Source: Polaromonas sp.
Lineage (GTDB): Bacteria; Pseudomonadota; Gammaproteobacteria; Burkholderiales; Burkholderiaceae_C
Assembly: GCA_013823635.1 (NCBI GenBank)
Contig: PNML01000004.1
Coordinates: 1 to 64,000, forward strand
Length of the DNA stretch: 64,000 nucleotides
Direction: 5' to 3'
Positions 31,414 through 41,733 of the stretch are shown here, one piece after another. Numbering within the stretch: position 1 is the first letter of the stretch; each line of letters opens with the position of its first letter. The translations under genes and the position numbers were made by a program. The notes under the pieces were generated by a model, which saw only the letters and a program-made list of their open reading frames with translations, ran no database searches and had not been told where the DNA came from.

Positions 31414-32298
31414 ATGAAAACTGGTGTAGCGCACGCTGAAAATTTCCCCGTGGCCTCCTGGCTGTGCCCACCGGCTTTGCGCGCGCCCATTGCCGCCATT
31501 TACTGGTTTGCCCGCACCGCCGATGACCTGGCCGACGAAGGCACCGCCTCTCCCGAGACCCGTCTGGCCGAGCTGCAGGCCTACCGCGCACAGCTCGAAC
31601 TGGCGGTGCAAGCCGCCGCATCGGCCGCGGGCAACACCCCGTCGCTGCCCGATTTCGATCCACGGTGGGCCAACGTGTTTGGGCCGCTCACCCACCACCT
31701 GGTGGCCCACGCATTGCCTGCGCCACCACTGCGCGATTTGTTGAGCGCCTTTGAAACGGACGTCCGCCGCACCGCCAGCGGCGAGCGCTACCAAGACCAC
31801 CACGAGCTGCTGGGCTACTGCCGCCTGTCGGCCAACCCGGTGGGCCGCCTGCTGTTGCACCTGTACGGCATGAACCAACCCCAGCACCTGGCCGAGAGCG
31901 ACGCCATCTGCACCGCCCTGCAACTCATCAACTTCTGGCAAGACCTGGGGGTGGACCTGCCCCGCCACCGCCACTACCTGCCCCAGGCCGAGATGCAGGC
32001 CAAGGGACTGACCGACAGCGACTTCTTCCCCCCCTCCACCGACCCCGACACCCAGCGACGCATGGCCGCCCTGGTGGCCCAACTGCTGGCGCAGGCCCGC
32101 GCACTCATGCACGAGGGGGCCCGCCTGCCCCTGGCCATTCCCGGGCGCGCCGGATGGGAGCTGCGGCTGGTGGTTCAAGGGGGTTTGCGCATGGCCGAAA
32201 AAATCGAGCGGCTGCAGCACCGCAGCTGGGTGCAACGCCCCACACTGGGTCTGGCCGATGCGCCCGTGCTGCTGTGGCGTGCCTGGCGCATGGGCTGA
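31414..32298 (+). CDS. hpnC: Squalene synthase HpnC (hydroxysqualene-forming)
   Basis: ENFPVASWLCPPALRAPIAAIYWFARTADDLADEG; LIGYCRxSANPVGRLLLHL-type motif; next to hpnD and hpnE. Confidence 0.93.
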   Translation: MKTGVAHAENFPVASWLCPPALRAPIAAIYWFARTADDLADEGTASPETRLAELQAYRAQLELAVQAAASAAGNTPSLPDFDPRWANVFGPLTHHLVAHALPAPPLRDLLSAFETDVRRTASGERYQDHHELLGYCRLSANPVGRLLLHLYGMNQPQHLAESDAICTALQLINFWQDLGVDLPRHRHYLPQAEMQAKGLTDSDFFPPSTDPDTQRRMAALVAQLLAQARALMHEGARLPLAIPGRAGWELRLVVQGGLRMAEKIERLQHRSWVQRPTLGLADAPVLLWRAWRMG

Positions 32299-32372
32299 CG
32301 CACCACACCGTGCGGCCCGCGGGCATCACGGACAATCGGCGCTCACGCCCACACCGCCCGACCTGCCCACCC

Positions 32373-33212
32373 ATGACCCCGCAAGAGTACGTCCAACAAA
32401 AAGCCGCCAGTTCCGGCAGCAGCTTTTACTACGCCTTTTTGTTTTTGCCGGCACCGCGTCGGGCGGCCATCACCGCGTTCTACGCCTTCTGCCGCGAGGT
32501 GGACGATGTGGTGGACGAGGTGCACGACCCCACGGTGGCCGCCCAAAAACTGCGCTGGTGGCAACAGGAGGTCGCGCAAACCTATGCCGGGCAACCCAGC
32601 CACCCGGTGATGCAGGCGCTGTCGCCGTTTGTCCAGCCCTACGGCATCCGGCAAGAGCAGCTGCAGGCCGTCATACAGGGCTGCCAGATGGACCTGGAAC
32701 AGACCCGTTACCTCGACCACGCCGCCCTCGGCCGCTACTGCCACCTGGTGGCGGGGGTGGTGGGTGAAGTGGCGGCCAGCATTTTTGGCCAGACCGACCC
32801 GGCCACCACCCGATACGCCCACACGCTGGGGCAGGCGTTTCAGCTCACCAACATCATCCGCGACGTGGGCGAAGACGCCCTGCGCGGGCGCATTTACCTG
32901 CCGGTCAACGAGCTGCAGCGGTTTGACGTGAAGGCGCACGAAATCCTCCAGCGCGTGTACTCCGACCGGTTCGTGGCCCTGATGCGGTTCCAGGCCGAGC
33001 GCGCCCACACCCTGTACGACCAGGCACTGGCCCTGCTGCCCGACGCCGACCGTCGCAGCCAAAAGCCCGGCCTGATGATGGCCAGCATCTACCGCACCCT
33101 GCTGAGCGAAATTGAGCGTGAGCAATTCAAGGTGCTGGAGGCCCGCGTCTCCCTCACCCCGCTGCGCAAACTCTGGCTGGCCTGGAAGGTCCAGGCGCTG
33201 GGCCGCCTGTGA
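32373..33212 (+). CDS. hpnD: Presqualene diphosphate synthase HpnD
   Basis: SSFYYAFLFLPAPRRAAITAFYAFCREVDDVVDE; YCHLVAGVVGEV; GQAFQLTNIIRDVGEDALRGRIYLP. Confidence 0.95.
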   Translation: MTPQEYVQQKAASSGSSFYYAFLFLPAPRRAAITAFYAFCREVDDVVDEVHDPTVAAQKLRWWQQEVAQTYAGQPSHPVMQALSPFVQPYGIRQEQLQAVIQGCQMDLEQTRYLDHAALGRYCHLVAGVVGEVAASIFGQTDPATTRYAHTLGQAFQLTNIIRDVGEDALRGRIYLPVNELQRFDVKAHEILQRVYSDRFVALMRFQAERAHTLYDQALALLPDADRRSQKPGLMMASIYRTLLSEIEREQFKVLEARVSLTPLRKLWLAWKVQALGRL

Positions 33213-34582
33213 GCCCTGCGGTCGGCCACACTGGCCCCACCCCCAGCCCGCGCCGACGCGTGGCCGTCGTCGGGGGTGGCTGGGCAGGCCTGGCGGCAGC
33301 GGTGCGGGCCGCACACGACGGGCACCACGTCACCGTGTTCGAGGCCAGCCGCCACTGGGGCGGGCGCGCCCGCACCGTGTCCATCACACTGCCAGCCAAC
33401 GGCCCCAATGGCGAACAAGCGGGCGACCGGCTGCTGCTGGACAACGGCCAGCACATCCTCATTGGGGCCTACACCGACACGCTGCGCCTGATGGCGCTCG
33501 TCGGGGTGGACATCACCAGCGCCCTGCTGCGCACCCCCTTGCGCCTGACCTACCCAGACGGCAGCGGCCTGGCACTGCCCAACTGGCCCGCACCACTGGA
33601 CGTGCTGGCTGGCGTGCTCGGGGCCAGTGGCTGGCGCTGGAGCGACAAGCTGGCCCTGCTGCGCACCGCCCTGCGCTGGCAGCGGGCAGGCTTTGCCTGC
33701 CCACCTTCCGCCACTGTGGGCCAGTTGTGCGCCCAGCTGCCAACACGGCTGCGCCACGAGTTCATTGACCCGCTGTGTGTCTCGGCCCTCAACACACCGT
33801 CGGACCAGGCCAGTGGGCAGGTGTTTTTGCGCGTGCTCAAGGACGCCCTGTTCGCCACACCCGGCGGCTCCAACCTGCTGCTGCCCCGCGTGCCCTTGGG
33901 TGAGTTGTGGCCCCAGGCCGCCGTGCATTGGCTGCAGCAGCCCCCCCGCCGCGCCGACCTGAGGCTGGGCACCCGGGTGACCACGCTGTCCCGCGCCACC
34001 CCACCCCTGTGTTGGACCGTCAATGATGAACCGTTTGACCATGTGGTGTGGGCAATTTTTGAACAAAAAACCACATCATCCCTTATATATAAAGCACTTT
34101 TAGCTATTGATTCAGAAGCACCCACTGCAGCCAACCCCACACTGCCTGAAGCCATGGCCTTCGAGGCCATCGCCACCGTGTACGCCTGGGCACCGGCCAG
34201 GGCGGGCGGCCACACCCTGCGCCACCCCATGCTGGCGCTGCGCGACCAGCCTGGTTATCCGGCGCAATTTGTGTTCGATCGGGGCCAGCTGGGCGGGCCC
34301 CCTGGCCTGTTGGCCTTTGTGGTCAGCGCCAGCACCGACAACGCTGCCAGGTTGAGCGCGGCGGTCGTGCAACAAGCCCAGGCACAGCTGGGCTTGGCCA
34401 TTCAGCCCATTCAGACCATTGTGGAAAAACGCGCCACCTTCGCCTGTACACCTCAGGTGCAGCGCCCGCCCATGGCGGTGGCGCCGGGGCTGGTGCGGGC
34501 GGGAGACCAGGTGCAAGGCCCCTACCCCGCCACACTGGAGGGCGCCATGCGCAGCGGGTGGGCAGCGGGTGCATTGGACTGA
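33209..34582 (+). CDS. hpnE: Hydroxysqualene dehydroxylase HpnE
   Basis: RRVAVVGGGWAGLAAAVRAAHDGHHVTVFEASRHWGGRART FAD motif; LLDNGQHILIGAYTDTLRLM; 4-nt overlap with hpnD. Confidence 0.93.
   Translation: MSPAVGHTGPTPSPRRRVAVVGGGWAGLAAAVRAAHDGHHVTVFEASRHWGGRARTVSITLPANGPNGEQAGDRLLLDNGQHILIGAYTDTLRLMALVGVDITSALLRTPLRLTYPDGSGLALPNWPAPLDVLAGVLGASGWRWSDKLALLRTALRWQRAGFACPPSATVGQLCAQLPTRLRHEFIDPLCVSALNTPSDQASGQVFLRVLKDALFATPGGSNLLLPRVPLGELWPQAAVHWLQQPPRRADLRLGTRVTTLSRATPPLCWTVNDEPFDHVVWAIFEQKTTSSLIYKALLAIDSEAPTAANPTLPEAMAFEAIATVYAWAPARAGGHTLRHPMLALRDQPGYPAQFVFDRGQLGGPPGLLAFVVSASTDNAARLSAAVVQQAQAQLGLAIQPIQTIVEKRATFACTPQVQRPPMAVAPGLVRAGDQVQGPYPATLEGAMRSGWAAGALD
34052..34117 (+). repeat. Dispersed AT-rich repeat, copy B (inside hpnE)
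   Basis: TTTTTGAACAAAAAACCACATCATCCCTTATATATAAAGCACTTTTAGCTATTGATTCAGAAGC, a strongly AT-rich patch inside a GC-rich gene. Confidence 0.55.
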
Positions 34583-34636
34583 ACCTCGCTGTCGAATCCG
34601 CCGTGCCTTCGTTCAGGTGTGACAGCAAAGGCGCCT

Positions 34637-35647
34637 TCACTTCTTGGTGTAGATCTGGTCGAAGCTGCCGCCGTCGGCAAAGTGCGCCTTGGTCGCCTGC
34701 GTCCAGCCACCAAACGCCTCATCAATCCTGAACAGGTTCAACTTGGGAAACTGCTTGGCGTACTTGGCCTGCGCCTTGGCCGAGGTGGGGCGATAAAAGT
34801 TCTTGCCCGCAATGTCCTGGCCATCGTCGCTGTACAGGTACTCCAAGTAGGCCGTGGCCACCGCCCGCGTGCCCTTCTTGTCCACGTTCTTGTCCACCAC
34901 CGTCACCGCCGGTTCGGCCAGGATGGAGAGGGAGGGGTAGACCACGTCGAACTTGGAGCCGAATTCCTTGTCCAGCAGGTAGGCTTCGTTTTCCCAGGCG
35001 ATCAGCACATCGCCCTGGTTGCGCTGGGCAAAGGTGATGGTGGAGCCCCGGGCGCCGGTGTCGAGCACGGGCACGTTGGCGTAGAGCTTGGCCACAAACT
35101 CTTTGGCTTTGGCGTCTCCACCGTATTTGCGTTTGGCGAATTCCCACGCGGCCAGGTAGTTCCAGCGGGCACCGCCCGAGGTCTTGGGGTTGGGGGTGAT
35201 GACCTTCACGTCAGGGCGGATGAGGTCGTCCCAGTCCTTGATGCCTTTGGGGTTGCCTTCACGCACCGCCAGGATGATGGTGGAGGCGTAGGGCGTGCTG
35301 TTGAGCGGCAGGCGTTTTTGCCAGTCCTTGGGAATCCAGCCGCCGTGCTCGTTCAGGGCGTCGGTGTCACCGGCCAGGGCCAGGGTGGCCACGTCGGCGT
35401 CCAGGCCGTCGATGATGGAGCGGGCCTGCTTGCCCGAGCCGCCGTGGCTTTGTTTGATGCTGACGTCCTGCCCGGTCTTGGCCTTCCAGTGCTTGGCAAA
35501 GGCGGCGTTGAACGCGACGTACAACTCGCGGGTGGGGTCGTAGGAGACGTTGAGCAGCTCGACCTTGCTCTGCGCCCAAGCCATGCTGGACGCAGCCACC
35601 AGGGTCAGGGCACCCAGGGTGCGGAGGGCGTGGCGGCGGGGGGTCAT
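34637..35647 (-). CDS. sbp: Sulfate ABC transporter substrate-binding protein
   Basis: Signal peptide; LLNVSYDPTRELYVAFNAAFAKHWKAKTGQDVSIKQSHGGSGKQARSIIDGLDADVATLALAGD; GGARWNYLAAWE. Confidence 0.95.
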   Translation of the reverse strand: MTPRRHALRTLGALTLVAASSMAWAQSKVELLNVSYDPTRELYVAFNAAFAKHWKAKTGQDVSIKQSHGGSGKQARSIIDGLDADVATLALAGDTDALNEHGGWIPKDWQKRLPLNSTPYASTIILAVREGNPKGIKDWDDLIRPDVKVITPNPKTSGGARWNYLAAWEFAKRKYGGDAKAKEFVAKLYANVPVLDTGARGSTITFAQRNQGDVLIAWENEAYLLDKEFGSKFDVVYPSLSILAEPAVTVVDKNVDKKGTRAVATAYLEYLYSDDGQDIAGKNFYRPTSAKAQAKYAKQFPKLNLFRIDEAFGGWTQATKAHFADGGSFDQIYTKK

Positions 35648-35694
35648 AAGCGTTCCTTTCGATGTGTTGGGCAGATGGCCAGCATCATCGAAAC

Positions 35695-35755
35695 AAAGCT
35701 TCAGATTGGGAACGAATTTGATTTCAGTTGTTTATACCAAAAACATCTATTGACA
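35695..35755 (-). promoter_or_regulatory. Putative sulfur-responsive (CysB/Cbl-type) promoter region of sbp
   Basis: AT-rich block upstream of sbp, minus strand TTTTTGGTATAAACAACTGAAATCAAATTCGTTCCCAATCTGAAGC; assignment by location and general resemblance only. Confidence 0.35.
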
Positions 35756-36021
35756 GGACCCTGACCGCCCATTGAACGGGGACCAGGGATCAAAGCCAGG
35801 TGTTTGGCTCCCGGCTGTGGCAGTGGTGGGTCAGCCCGTCCGACAGCATCACCAACCGCGCGCCATTCGGCAGGCCAACGCCAGACTGGCGCGGTCAGCA
35901 CACTGGTGTGTTCGTGCAGCTTGGACAGCAGGTGAAACAGCAATGCACCAACGCGCCGGACTGAACGGCCAACACGCCAGCTCATCCAGCGGGTGAAAGG
36001 CAGGTAAACGAAACAGGCAAG

Positions 36022-36055
36022 AAAAAAGCCCAAGTGAATCGATCACTTGGGCTTC
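36022..36055 (-). terminator. Intrinsic terminator downstream of tRNA-Ser
   Basis: On minus strand: AAGCCCAAGTGA-tcgat-TCACTTGGGCTT-TTTTC. Confidence 0.85.
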
Positions 36056-36059
36056 ATCC

Positions 36060-36152
36060 TGGCGGAGCGAGAGGGATTCGAACCCTCGATGAGGCTCTAC
36101 ACCCCATACTCCCTTAGCAGGGGAGCACCTTCGGCCACTCGGTCATCGCTCC
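36060..36152 (-). tRNA. tRNA-Ser (GCT anticodon)
   Basis: Acceptor GGAGCGA/TCGCTCC, anticodon loop CTGCTAA, long variable arm, encoded CCA. Confidence 0.93.
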
Positions 36153-36203
36153 GAAGCCCACTATTATGCCTCAATCTGAAAGACCGCCAGACACCTGCCA
36201 GGT

Positions 36204-37217
36204 TCAGCCAGGCGGGAAGAGGTCCAAGCCCGCTGGGGCCAGTGCCTCGGCCATTGGTGGCGGCAAGAACTCCAGCCAATCCCCCACCCTGCGCACATGG
36301 CCGTTGGCCACTTTCAGGTGGATCTGGTGCCCCCGTGTGCGGGCTGCGCCGAGCTGCTTGACCAATTCATCCAACTGCACCGTGCTGGGGGCGCGACCGG
36401 CCACCTGCACCAGCCAATGCCGCAGCACGTTGGCCAACCGCGCGGCAGACAAGGCCTGCAAGGCCACCACTCGGGGCGGGCTGCCCACTTGTGCCAGGTC
36501 CTGTTGCGCCAACTCTGCCAGCAACCCGCCAGCCTCTGCACAGTGGCGGGCCGACCTGGCCAGTGTTTGCGCCATGGCCGGAAATGCCTTCAGCAGCACG
36601 GGCATGACGTCGTGGCGAATGCGGTTGCGCGTGAACCGGGTGTGGGCATTGCTGGGGTCATCCACCCAAGGCCAGCCACCGGCTGCGACACAGGCACGCA
36701 ACACCGACTGTTCAACGCCCAACCAGGGCCGCCCGAACACCACCCCGTGGTGCACCACGCGCTCACCCATGGCGGCCAGCCCATTGACACCGGCACCGCG
36801 GGACAGGGCCAGCAGCACGGTCTCGGCCTGGTCATCGGCATGTTGGGCCAGCCAGACGGCACAGGCGCCCCGTTGCCGCGCCGCTTCCGACAAGGCCCGG
36901 TAGCGGGCATGGCGGGCCTGCTCCTCCAGGCTGTCACCGGTTCGCACGGTCACCGCCACAGGCTGTACCTGCAATGGCACCCCCCACTGGGCACACGCCA
37001 GGCGGCAATGCGCTTCAAAGGCAGGTGCGGCCTCCTGCAAGCCATGGTTGACGTGCACGGCCTCGACCGCGCCGGGCCAAGTTTGGTGCGCCAATTGCAG
37101 CAGGGCCGTGGAATCGACCCCCCCGCTGAACGCCACCAGCAGCGGCGCGGTCGGGGTGGGCAGCGGCAGGGCGTGGCGCTGCCACCAGCGGCGCAGCGCC
37201 TCGTCAAGGTGCTTCAT
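36204..37217 (-). CDS. tilS: tRNA(Ile)-lysidine synthetase
   Basis: PP-loop VAFSGGVDSTALLQLAHQ; VHVNHGLQ; AQHADDQAETVLLALSRGAGVNGLAAM; RNRIRHDVMPVL. Confidence 0.95.
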   Translation of the reverse strand: MKHLDEALRRWWQRHALPLPTPTAPLLVAFSGGVDSTALLQLAHQTWPGAVEAVHVNHGLQEAAPAFEAHCRLACAQWGVPLQVQPVAVTVRTGDSLEEQARHARYRALSEAARQRGACAVWLAQHADDQAETVLLALSRGAGVNGLAAMGERVVHHGVVFGRPWLGVEQSVLRACVAAGGWPWVDDPSNAHTRFTRNRIRHDVMPVLLKAFPAMAQTLARSARHCAEAGGLLAELAQQDLAQVGSPPRVVALQALSAARLANVLRHWLVQVAGRAPSTVQLDELVKQLGAARTRGHQIHLKVANGHVRRVGDWLEFLPPPMAEALAPAGLDLFPPG

Positions 37218-37259
37218 GCCCAGGCCACCTGAGCAGAGCGGGTCATGGCAGGGCAGCGC

Positions 37260-38240
37260 TCAGCGCGTGCGCTCAGCCTTGGTGTCGTTGAATCGCCCAT
37301 AGGCCTGCAAACGGGCATAACGCCTGTCCAACAGTTCTTGGGGCTTCAGGTCCGACAGCTGGCGCAGTGCATCACCCAATGCCCGTTTGAGGAAGGCAGC
37401 CATCTGTTTGTGGTCGCGGTGGGCGCCACCCACGGGCTCGTTCACAATTTTGTCCACCAGCCCCAGTGCCTTGAGCCGGTGGGCGGTGATGCCCAGGGCC
37501 TCGGCCGCATCGGACGCCCGTTCACTGGTTTTCCAGAGGATGGACGCACAACCCTCGGGACTGATGACGGAATACACCGAATACTGGAGCATCAGCACCT
37601 GGTCGGCCACTGAAATCGCCAGTGCCCCACCCGATCCACCTTCACCGATGATGGTGCTGATGATGGGCACTTCCAGCTGCGCCATTTCAAAAATGTTGCG
37701 CCCAATGGCCTCCGACTGGCCACGCTCCTCCGCGTCGATGCCCGGGTAGGCACCGGGCGTGTCCACGAAGGTGAACACGGGCAATCCGAACTTTTCGGCC
37801 AGCTTCATCAGTCGCAAGGCCTTGCGGTAGCCCTCTGGCTTGGTCATGCCGAAGTTGCGCAGGGTGCGTTCCTTGGTGTCGCGGCCCTTTTGCTGGCCAA
37901 TCACCATGCACGGCTGTCCGTTGAACCGGGCCAGGCCGCCCACAATGCTCAGGTCATCTGCGTAGTGCCGGTCGCCGTGCAATTCCACAAAATGGGTGAA
38001 CATGTCACGCACGTAGTCCAGCGAGTAGGGCCTGTCTGCGTGGCGGGCGATTTTCGTGATCTGCCAGGGTGTGAGATCACTGTAGATGTCCTTGGTCAGC
38101 TGTTGGCTTTTTTTGGCCAGCTGGTCAATTTCAGTGGATATGTCGACGGCTGACTCTGTCTGCACGTAGCGCAGTTCTTCGACTTTGGACTCCAGCTCCG
38201 CAATGGGTTGCTCGAAATCCAGGTAGGTTCTTTTGGCCAA
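37260..38240 (-). CDS. accA: Acetyl-CoA carboxylase carboxyltransferase subunit alpha
   Basis: [42 protein letters not shown]-like segment; [36 protein letters not shown] start proposed. Confidence 0.96.
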   Translation of the reverse strand: MAKRTYLDFEQPIAELESKVEELRYVQTESAVDISTEIDQLAKKSQQLTKDIYSDLTPWQITKIARHADRPYSLDYVRDMFTHFVELHGDRHYADDLSIVGGLARFNGQPCMVIGQQKGRDTKERTLRNFGMTKPEGYRKALRLMKLAEKFGLPVFTFVDTPGAYPGIDAEERGQSEAIGRNIFEMAQLEVPIISTIIGEGGSGGALAISVADQVLMLQYSVYSVISPEGCASILWKTSERASDAAEALGITAHRLKALGLVDKIVNEPVGGAHRDHKQMAAFLKRALGDALRQLSDLKPQELLDRRYARLQAYGRFNDTKAERTR

Positions 38241-38319
38241 AATGAAAACTCCTGACAGGGGTTCGGGCAAGTTCGCTGAACTCGCAGCGCCGCAGTGGGC
38301 GGGCGACCTGTGACGCGGC

Positions 38320-38985
38320 TCAGTAATTCACTGGCACCGGGTCCAGAGAGCGCCAAATATACCAAGTCGCCACGGTGGAATAAGGTGCCCAGGACGTGGC
38401 CAGCTCACGCACTTCGCTTCGACTGACGGGCTCACCCGAGTAGTAGGCGCGGCTGACGCCGTTGAGCAAGCCCACGTCATCCAGGGGCAAGACATTGGGC
38501 CGCATGAGGTGGAAAATGAGGAACATCTCAGCCGTCCAGCGCCCCACGCCCCGAATGGCGACCAATTCTTTGACGATGTCTTCGTCGCTCATGGTCGGCC
38601 ACAGGGCCACATTCAGCGCATCTGACGAGAAACGCAGCGACAAATCCACCAGGTATTCGACCTTGCGGGCACTCAACCCCGCCTGGCGCATGTCATCCAC
38701 CTTCAGGCGAAGCACACTCTGAGGTGTCATGGTTTGGGTCAAGGCCTCAAACCGGGTCCAGACAGACTGCGCCGCCTTGACCGATATCTGCTGCCCGACC
38801 ACGCTTCTCGCCAAGGTGGTGAACGCGTCACCCCGAGACGCCAGCGCCACCCCGGGGTGGCTGGCGATCAGCTTTTTCATGACACGGTCGCGGCGTGACA
38901 GGTGTTTGCAGGCCTCCCCCCAATAACCGGGCAGGCCTGTCGCCACAGGCGCAGGGGTGGGACTGCCGGAGATCGTGGCGCTCAC
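38320..38985 (-). CDS. DNA-3-methyladenine glycosylase (AlkA-like HhH-GPD)
   Basis: [58 protein letters not shown]; start uncertain (GTG 38985 or ATG 38997). Confidence 0.9.
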   Translation of the reverse strand: MSATISGSPTPAPVATGLPGYWGEACKHLSRRDRVMKKLIASHPGVALASRGDAFTTLARSVVGQQISVKAAQSVWTRFEALTQTMTPQSVLRLKVDDMRQAGLSARKVEYLVDLSLRFSSDALNVALWPTMSDEDIVKELVAIRGVGRWTAEMFLIFHLMRPNVLPLDDVGLLNGVSRAYYSGEPVSRSEVRELATSWAPYSTVATWYIWRSLDPVPVNY

Positions 38986-40358
38986 ACGCGCTCCCAAAGG
39001 GTGCCCTGGGCAGAGTCCTTGAGCAGGATGCCCTCCGCCAACAACTGCTGCCGGATCTGGTCCGCCTTGGCAAAGTCGCGGTCTGCCTTGGCCTGCGCCC
39101 GCTCGGCAATGCGCTGTTGCACGGCCGCCTCATCCAGTCCCTTGCCTGCCTTCAAATAAACCACCGGGTCCTGCTGGAGCAGCCCCAGCACGGCACCCAA
39201 GGCCTTGAGTTCGGCCGCCAGCGCCACTGACTTTGTGCGGTTGACTTCGGACGCCAACTCAAACAGCACCGCCACGGCCTCAGGCGTGCCAAAGTCTTCG
39301 TCCATGGCCAATTGGAATCGCTGTGCGTATCCTTGCGACCAATCAAGCGCCACCGTCGGCACCTGATCACACACCGACAACGCGGTGTACAGCCGTTTCA
39401 GGGCCTGGCGGGCATCGTCCAAATGCACATCGCTGTAATTCAGGGCACTCCGGTAATGGGCGCGGATGATGAAGAAGCGCACGGTTTCCGCGTCGTATGC
39501 GTCCAACACCTGGCGGATGGTGAAGAAGTTGTTCAGGCTCTTGGACATTTTTTCGTTGTCCACGCGAACAAAGCCGTTGTGCATCCAGACGTTGGCCAGG
39601 GTCTGGCCGTGGCTGCCCTCGGACTGCGCAATTTCGTTCTCATGGTGGGGGAAAAGCAAATCAGCCCCGCCACCGTGGATGTCGAACGTCTTGCCCAACA
39701 GGCGGCAGGCCATGGCCGAGCACTCAATGTGCCAGCCGGGGCGGCCGGTGCCGTATGGACTGGGCCATTTGGCATCGTCTGGCTCCGTGGCCTTGGCGGC
39801 TTTCCACAGCACAAAATCCAAGGGGTCGTGCTTGGAGTCCGCCACCGCCACCCGCTCACCAGAGCGCAGCTCATCCAGGCTTTTGCCACTGAGTTTGCCG
39901 TACCCCTCGAGCTTTCTCACCGCAAAGTTGACATCACCCTCCGCTGTGCGGTACGCCAAACCCTTGTGTTCCAGCGTACCAATGATGGTGAGCATGTCGG
40001 ACACATGGTCGGTGGCACGGGGCTCATGGTTGGGCCGATCAATGCCCAGGGCATCGGCGTCCTGGTGCAGCGCGTCGATCATCCGGTCAGTGAGCGAGCG
40101 GATGGACTCCCCGTTCTCCAGTGCGCGGCGGATGATTTTGTCGTCAATGTCCGTGATGTTGCGGACGTAGGTCACGCGGTAGCCACTGGCCTTGAGCCAA
40201 CGCTGAACAATGTCAAACGCGACCATGGAGCGGGCATGGCCCAGGTGACACAGGTCGTACACCGTCATGCCGCACACATACATGCGCACATGGCCGGGTT
40301 CAATGGATTGGAACGTTTCCAACTGTCGCGACAGCGAGTTGTGAATGCGCAAGCTCAT
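38982..40358 (-). CDS. cysS: Cysteinyl-tRNA synthetase
   Basis: [49 protein letters not shown] (HIGH-like); [31 protein letters not shown]. Confidence 0.97.
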   Translation of the reverse strand: MSLRIHNSLSRQLETFQSIEPGHVRMYVCGMTVYDLCHLGHARSMVAFDIVQRWLKASGYRVTYVRNITDIDDKIIRRALENGESIRSLTDRMIDALHQDADALGIDRPNHEPRATDHVSDMLTIIGTLEHKGLAYRTAEGDVNFAVRKLEGYGKLSGKSLDELRSGERVAVADSKHDPLDFVLWKAAKATEPDDAKWPSPYGTGRPGWHIECSAMACRLLGKTFDIHGGGADLLFPHHENEIAQSEGSHGQTLANVWMHNGFVRVDNEKMSKSLNNFFTIRQVLDAYDAETVRFFIIRAHYRSALNYSDVHLDDARQALKRLYTALSVCDQVPTVALDWSQGYAQRFQLAMDEDFGTPEAVAVLFELASEVNRTKSVALAAELKALGAVLGLLQQDPVVYLKAGKGLDEAAVQQRIAERAQAKADRDFAKADQIRQQLLAEGILLKDSAQGTLWERV

Positions 40359-40619
40359 GGGAAGGTGTGGGAAGTCAGTCAGCTTGAGGCACCGGCCACC
40401 GAACACGCCCATGGCGGAGTGCCATGAACAACGTGGCGCTGCAGGCGCTGGCCCGGGCCACGAAGCAGTGGGTGCGTGGGAGTTTGGCGGTCCGGAAATT
40501 CGGAACCCCTCAGCTACAATGAAGCAGTATATCGGCACCGGCCAGCGCTCCCCTCGGCTGTCACACCCCTTCGCGCTGCCTTCTGCTTCGCCCTCAACCC
40601 CGATTTCCTGAGACCCAAC

Positions 40620-41621
40620 ATGTCCCCTGCAGCTCGCTTTTCCTGCCCAAGCCCGCTGAAAAAGCATGTGGCACTCGGCCTGTTTGTCATCAGCGCTCTG
40701 TGCGCCCCATTGGCCCACGCAGACGACTACACGGAAGTGAACCGCCTGGTCAAGGCAGGACAAACCGCTGAAGCACTGAACAAAGCGGAGCAGTACCTGA
40801 CCAGCAAGCCACGGGACCCCCAGATGCGCTTCATCAAAGGCGTCATCCTGGCGGAGACTGGCAAAGTCAACGAAGCCATCGGCACCTTCACCAAGCTGAC
40901 CGAGGACTACCCCGAGCTGCCTGAGCCCTACAACAACCTGGCGGTGCTGTACGCAGGCCAGAGCCAGTTTGACAAGGCGCGTGTGGCTTTGGAAATGGCC
41001 ATTCGCACCAACCCCAGTTACGCCACAGCGCACGAAAACCTGGGCGATGTCTACGCCAAGATGGCCAGCCAGTCCTACAGCAAAGCCCTGCAACTCGACA
41101 GTTCCAACACGGGTGTTCCGCCCAAGCTGGCCCTGATCCGCAACCTGTTTTCGCCCGACCCACGGGCCAGCAAAGGCACTTCGACACCGACCGCGGCAGT
41201 CCCGGCCCAACCGCTGCCTTCACGCACCAGCGCAACGCCAACGGCTGCAGAAAAGAATTCCACGGTACCCACGGGTGCAGACGTGTCACCCGACATCACC
41301 GCCGCCATCCAAGCGTGGGCCAAGGCATGGGCGGCCAAAGACATGGATGCTTACCTGGCCGCCTACAGCGCCAAGTTCAACCCTGGGGGTGGCAAGTCGC
41401 GAAAATCCTGGGAAAAAGAACGCCACGACCGCATCGTGACCAAAAACAGCATCACCGTGTCGGTGTCGGACATCTCCATCAAAGTGAACGATGACCGAGC
41501 CACGGCCAGTTTTCGCCAAGCGTACCGCGCTGGCAGCCTGGTGTCCAACAGCCGCAAGACGCTTGAAATGGCCAAGGAGAATGGCCGTTGGCTGATCACG
41601 CGGGAAAATTCGGGCGGTTGA
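40620..41621 (+). CDS. Secreted TPR protein with C-terminal SnoaL/NTF2-like (Cds6-type) domain
   Basis: Signal peptide ending AHADD; TPR repeats in residues ~35-150; C-terminal domain matches that of the next gene. Confidence 0.82.
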   Translation: MSPAARFSCPSPLKKHVALGLFVISALCAPLAHADDYTEVNRLVKAGQTAEALNKAEQYLTSKPRDPQMRFIKGVILAETGKVNEAIGTFTKLTEDYPELPEPYNNLAVLYAGQSQFDKARVALEMAIRTNPSYATAHENLGDVYAKMASQSYSKALQLDSSNTGVPPKLALIRNLFSPDPRASKGTSTPTAAVPAQPLPSRTSATPTAAEKNSTVPTGADVSPDITAAIQAWAKAWAAKDMDAYLAAYSAKFNPGGGKSRKSWEKERHDRIVTKNSITVSVSDISIKVNDDRATASFRQAYRAGSLVSNSRKTLEMAKENGRWLITRENSGG

Positions 41622-41733
41622 CCCCTCACCCGGGGTTGAACCTTTCGCCTGCCCGTCGTCCAACCATCACCTTCTTCTGTTTGCCCGTCGGGCTGTCCAG
41701 CTGGACCGACGCTGTTTTTTTGTCTGACCCAAG

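Noticed and set aside
35770-36020. Small overlapping ORFs between sbp and tRNA-Ser
   Set aside because: Mutually overlapping on both strands, no motifs, no convincing start; treated as intergenic.
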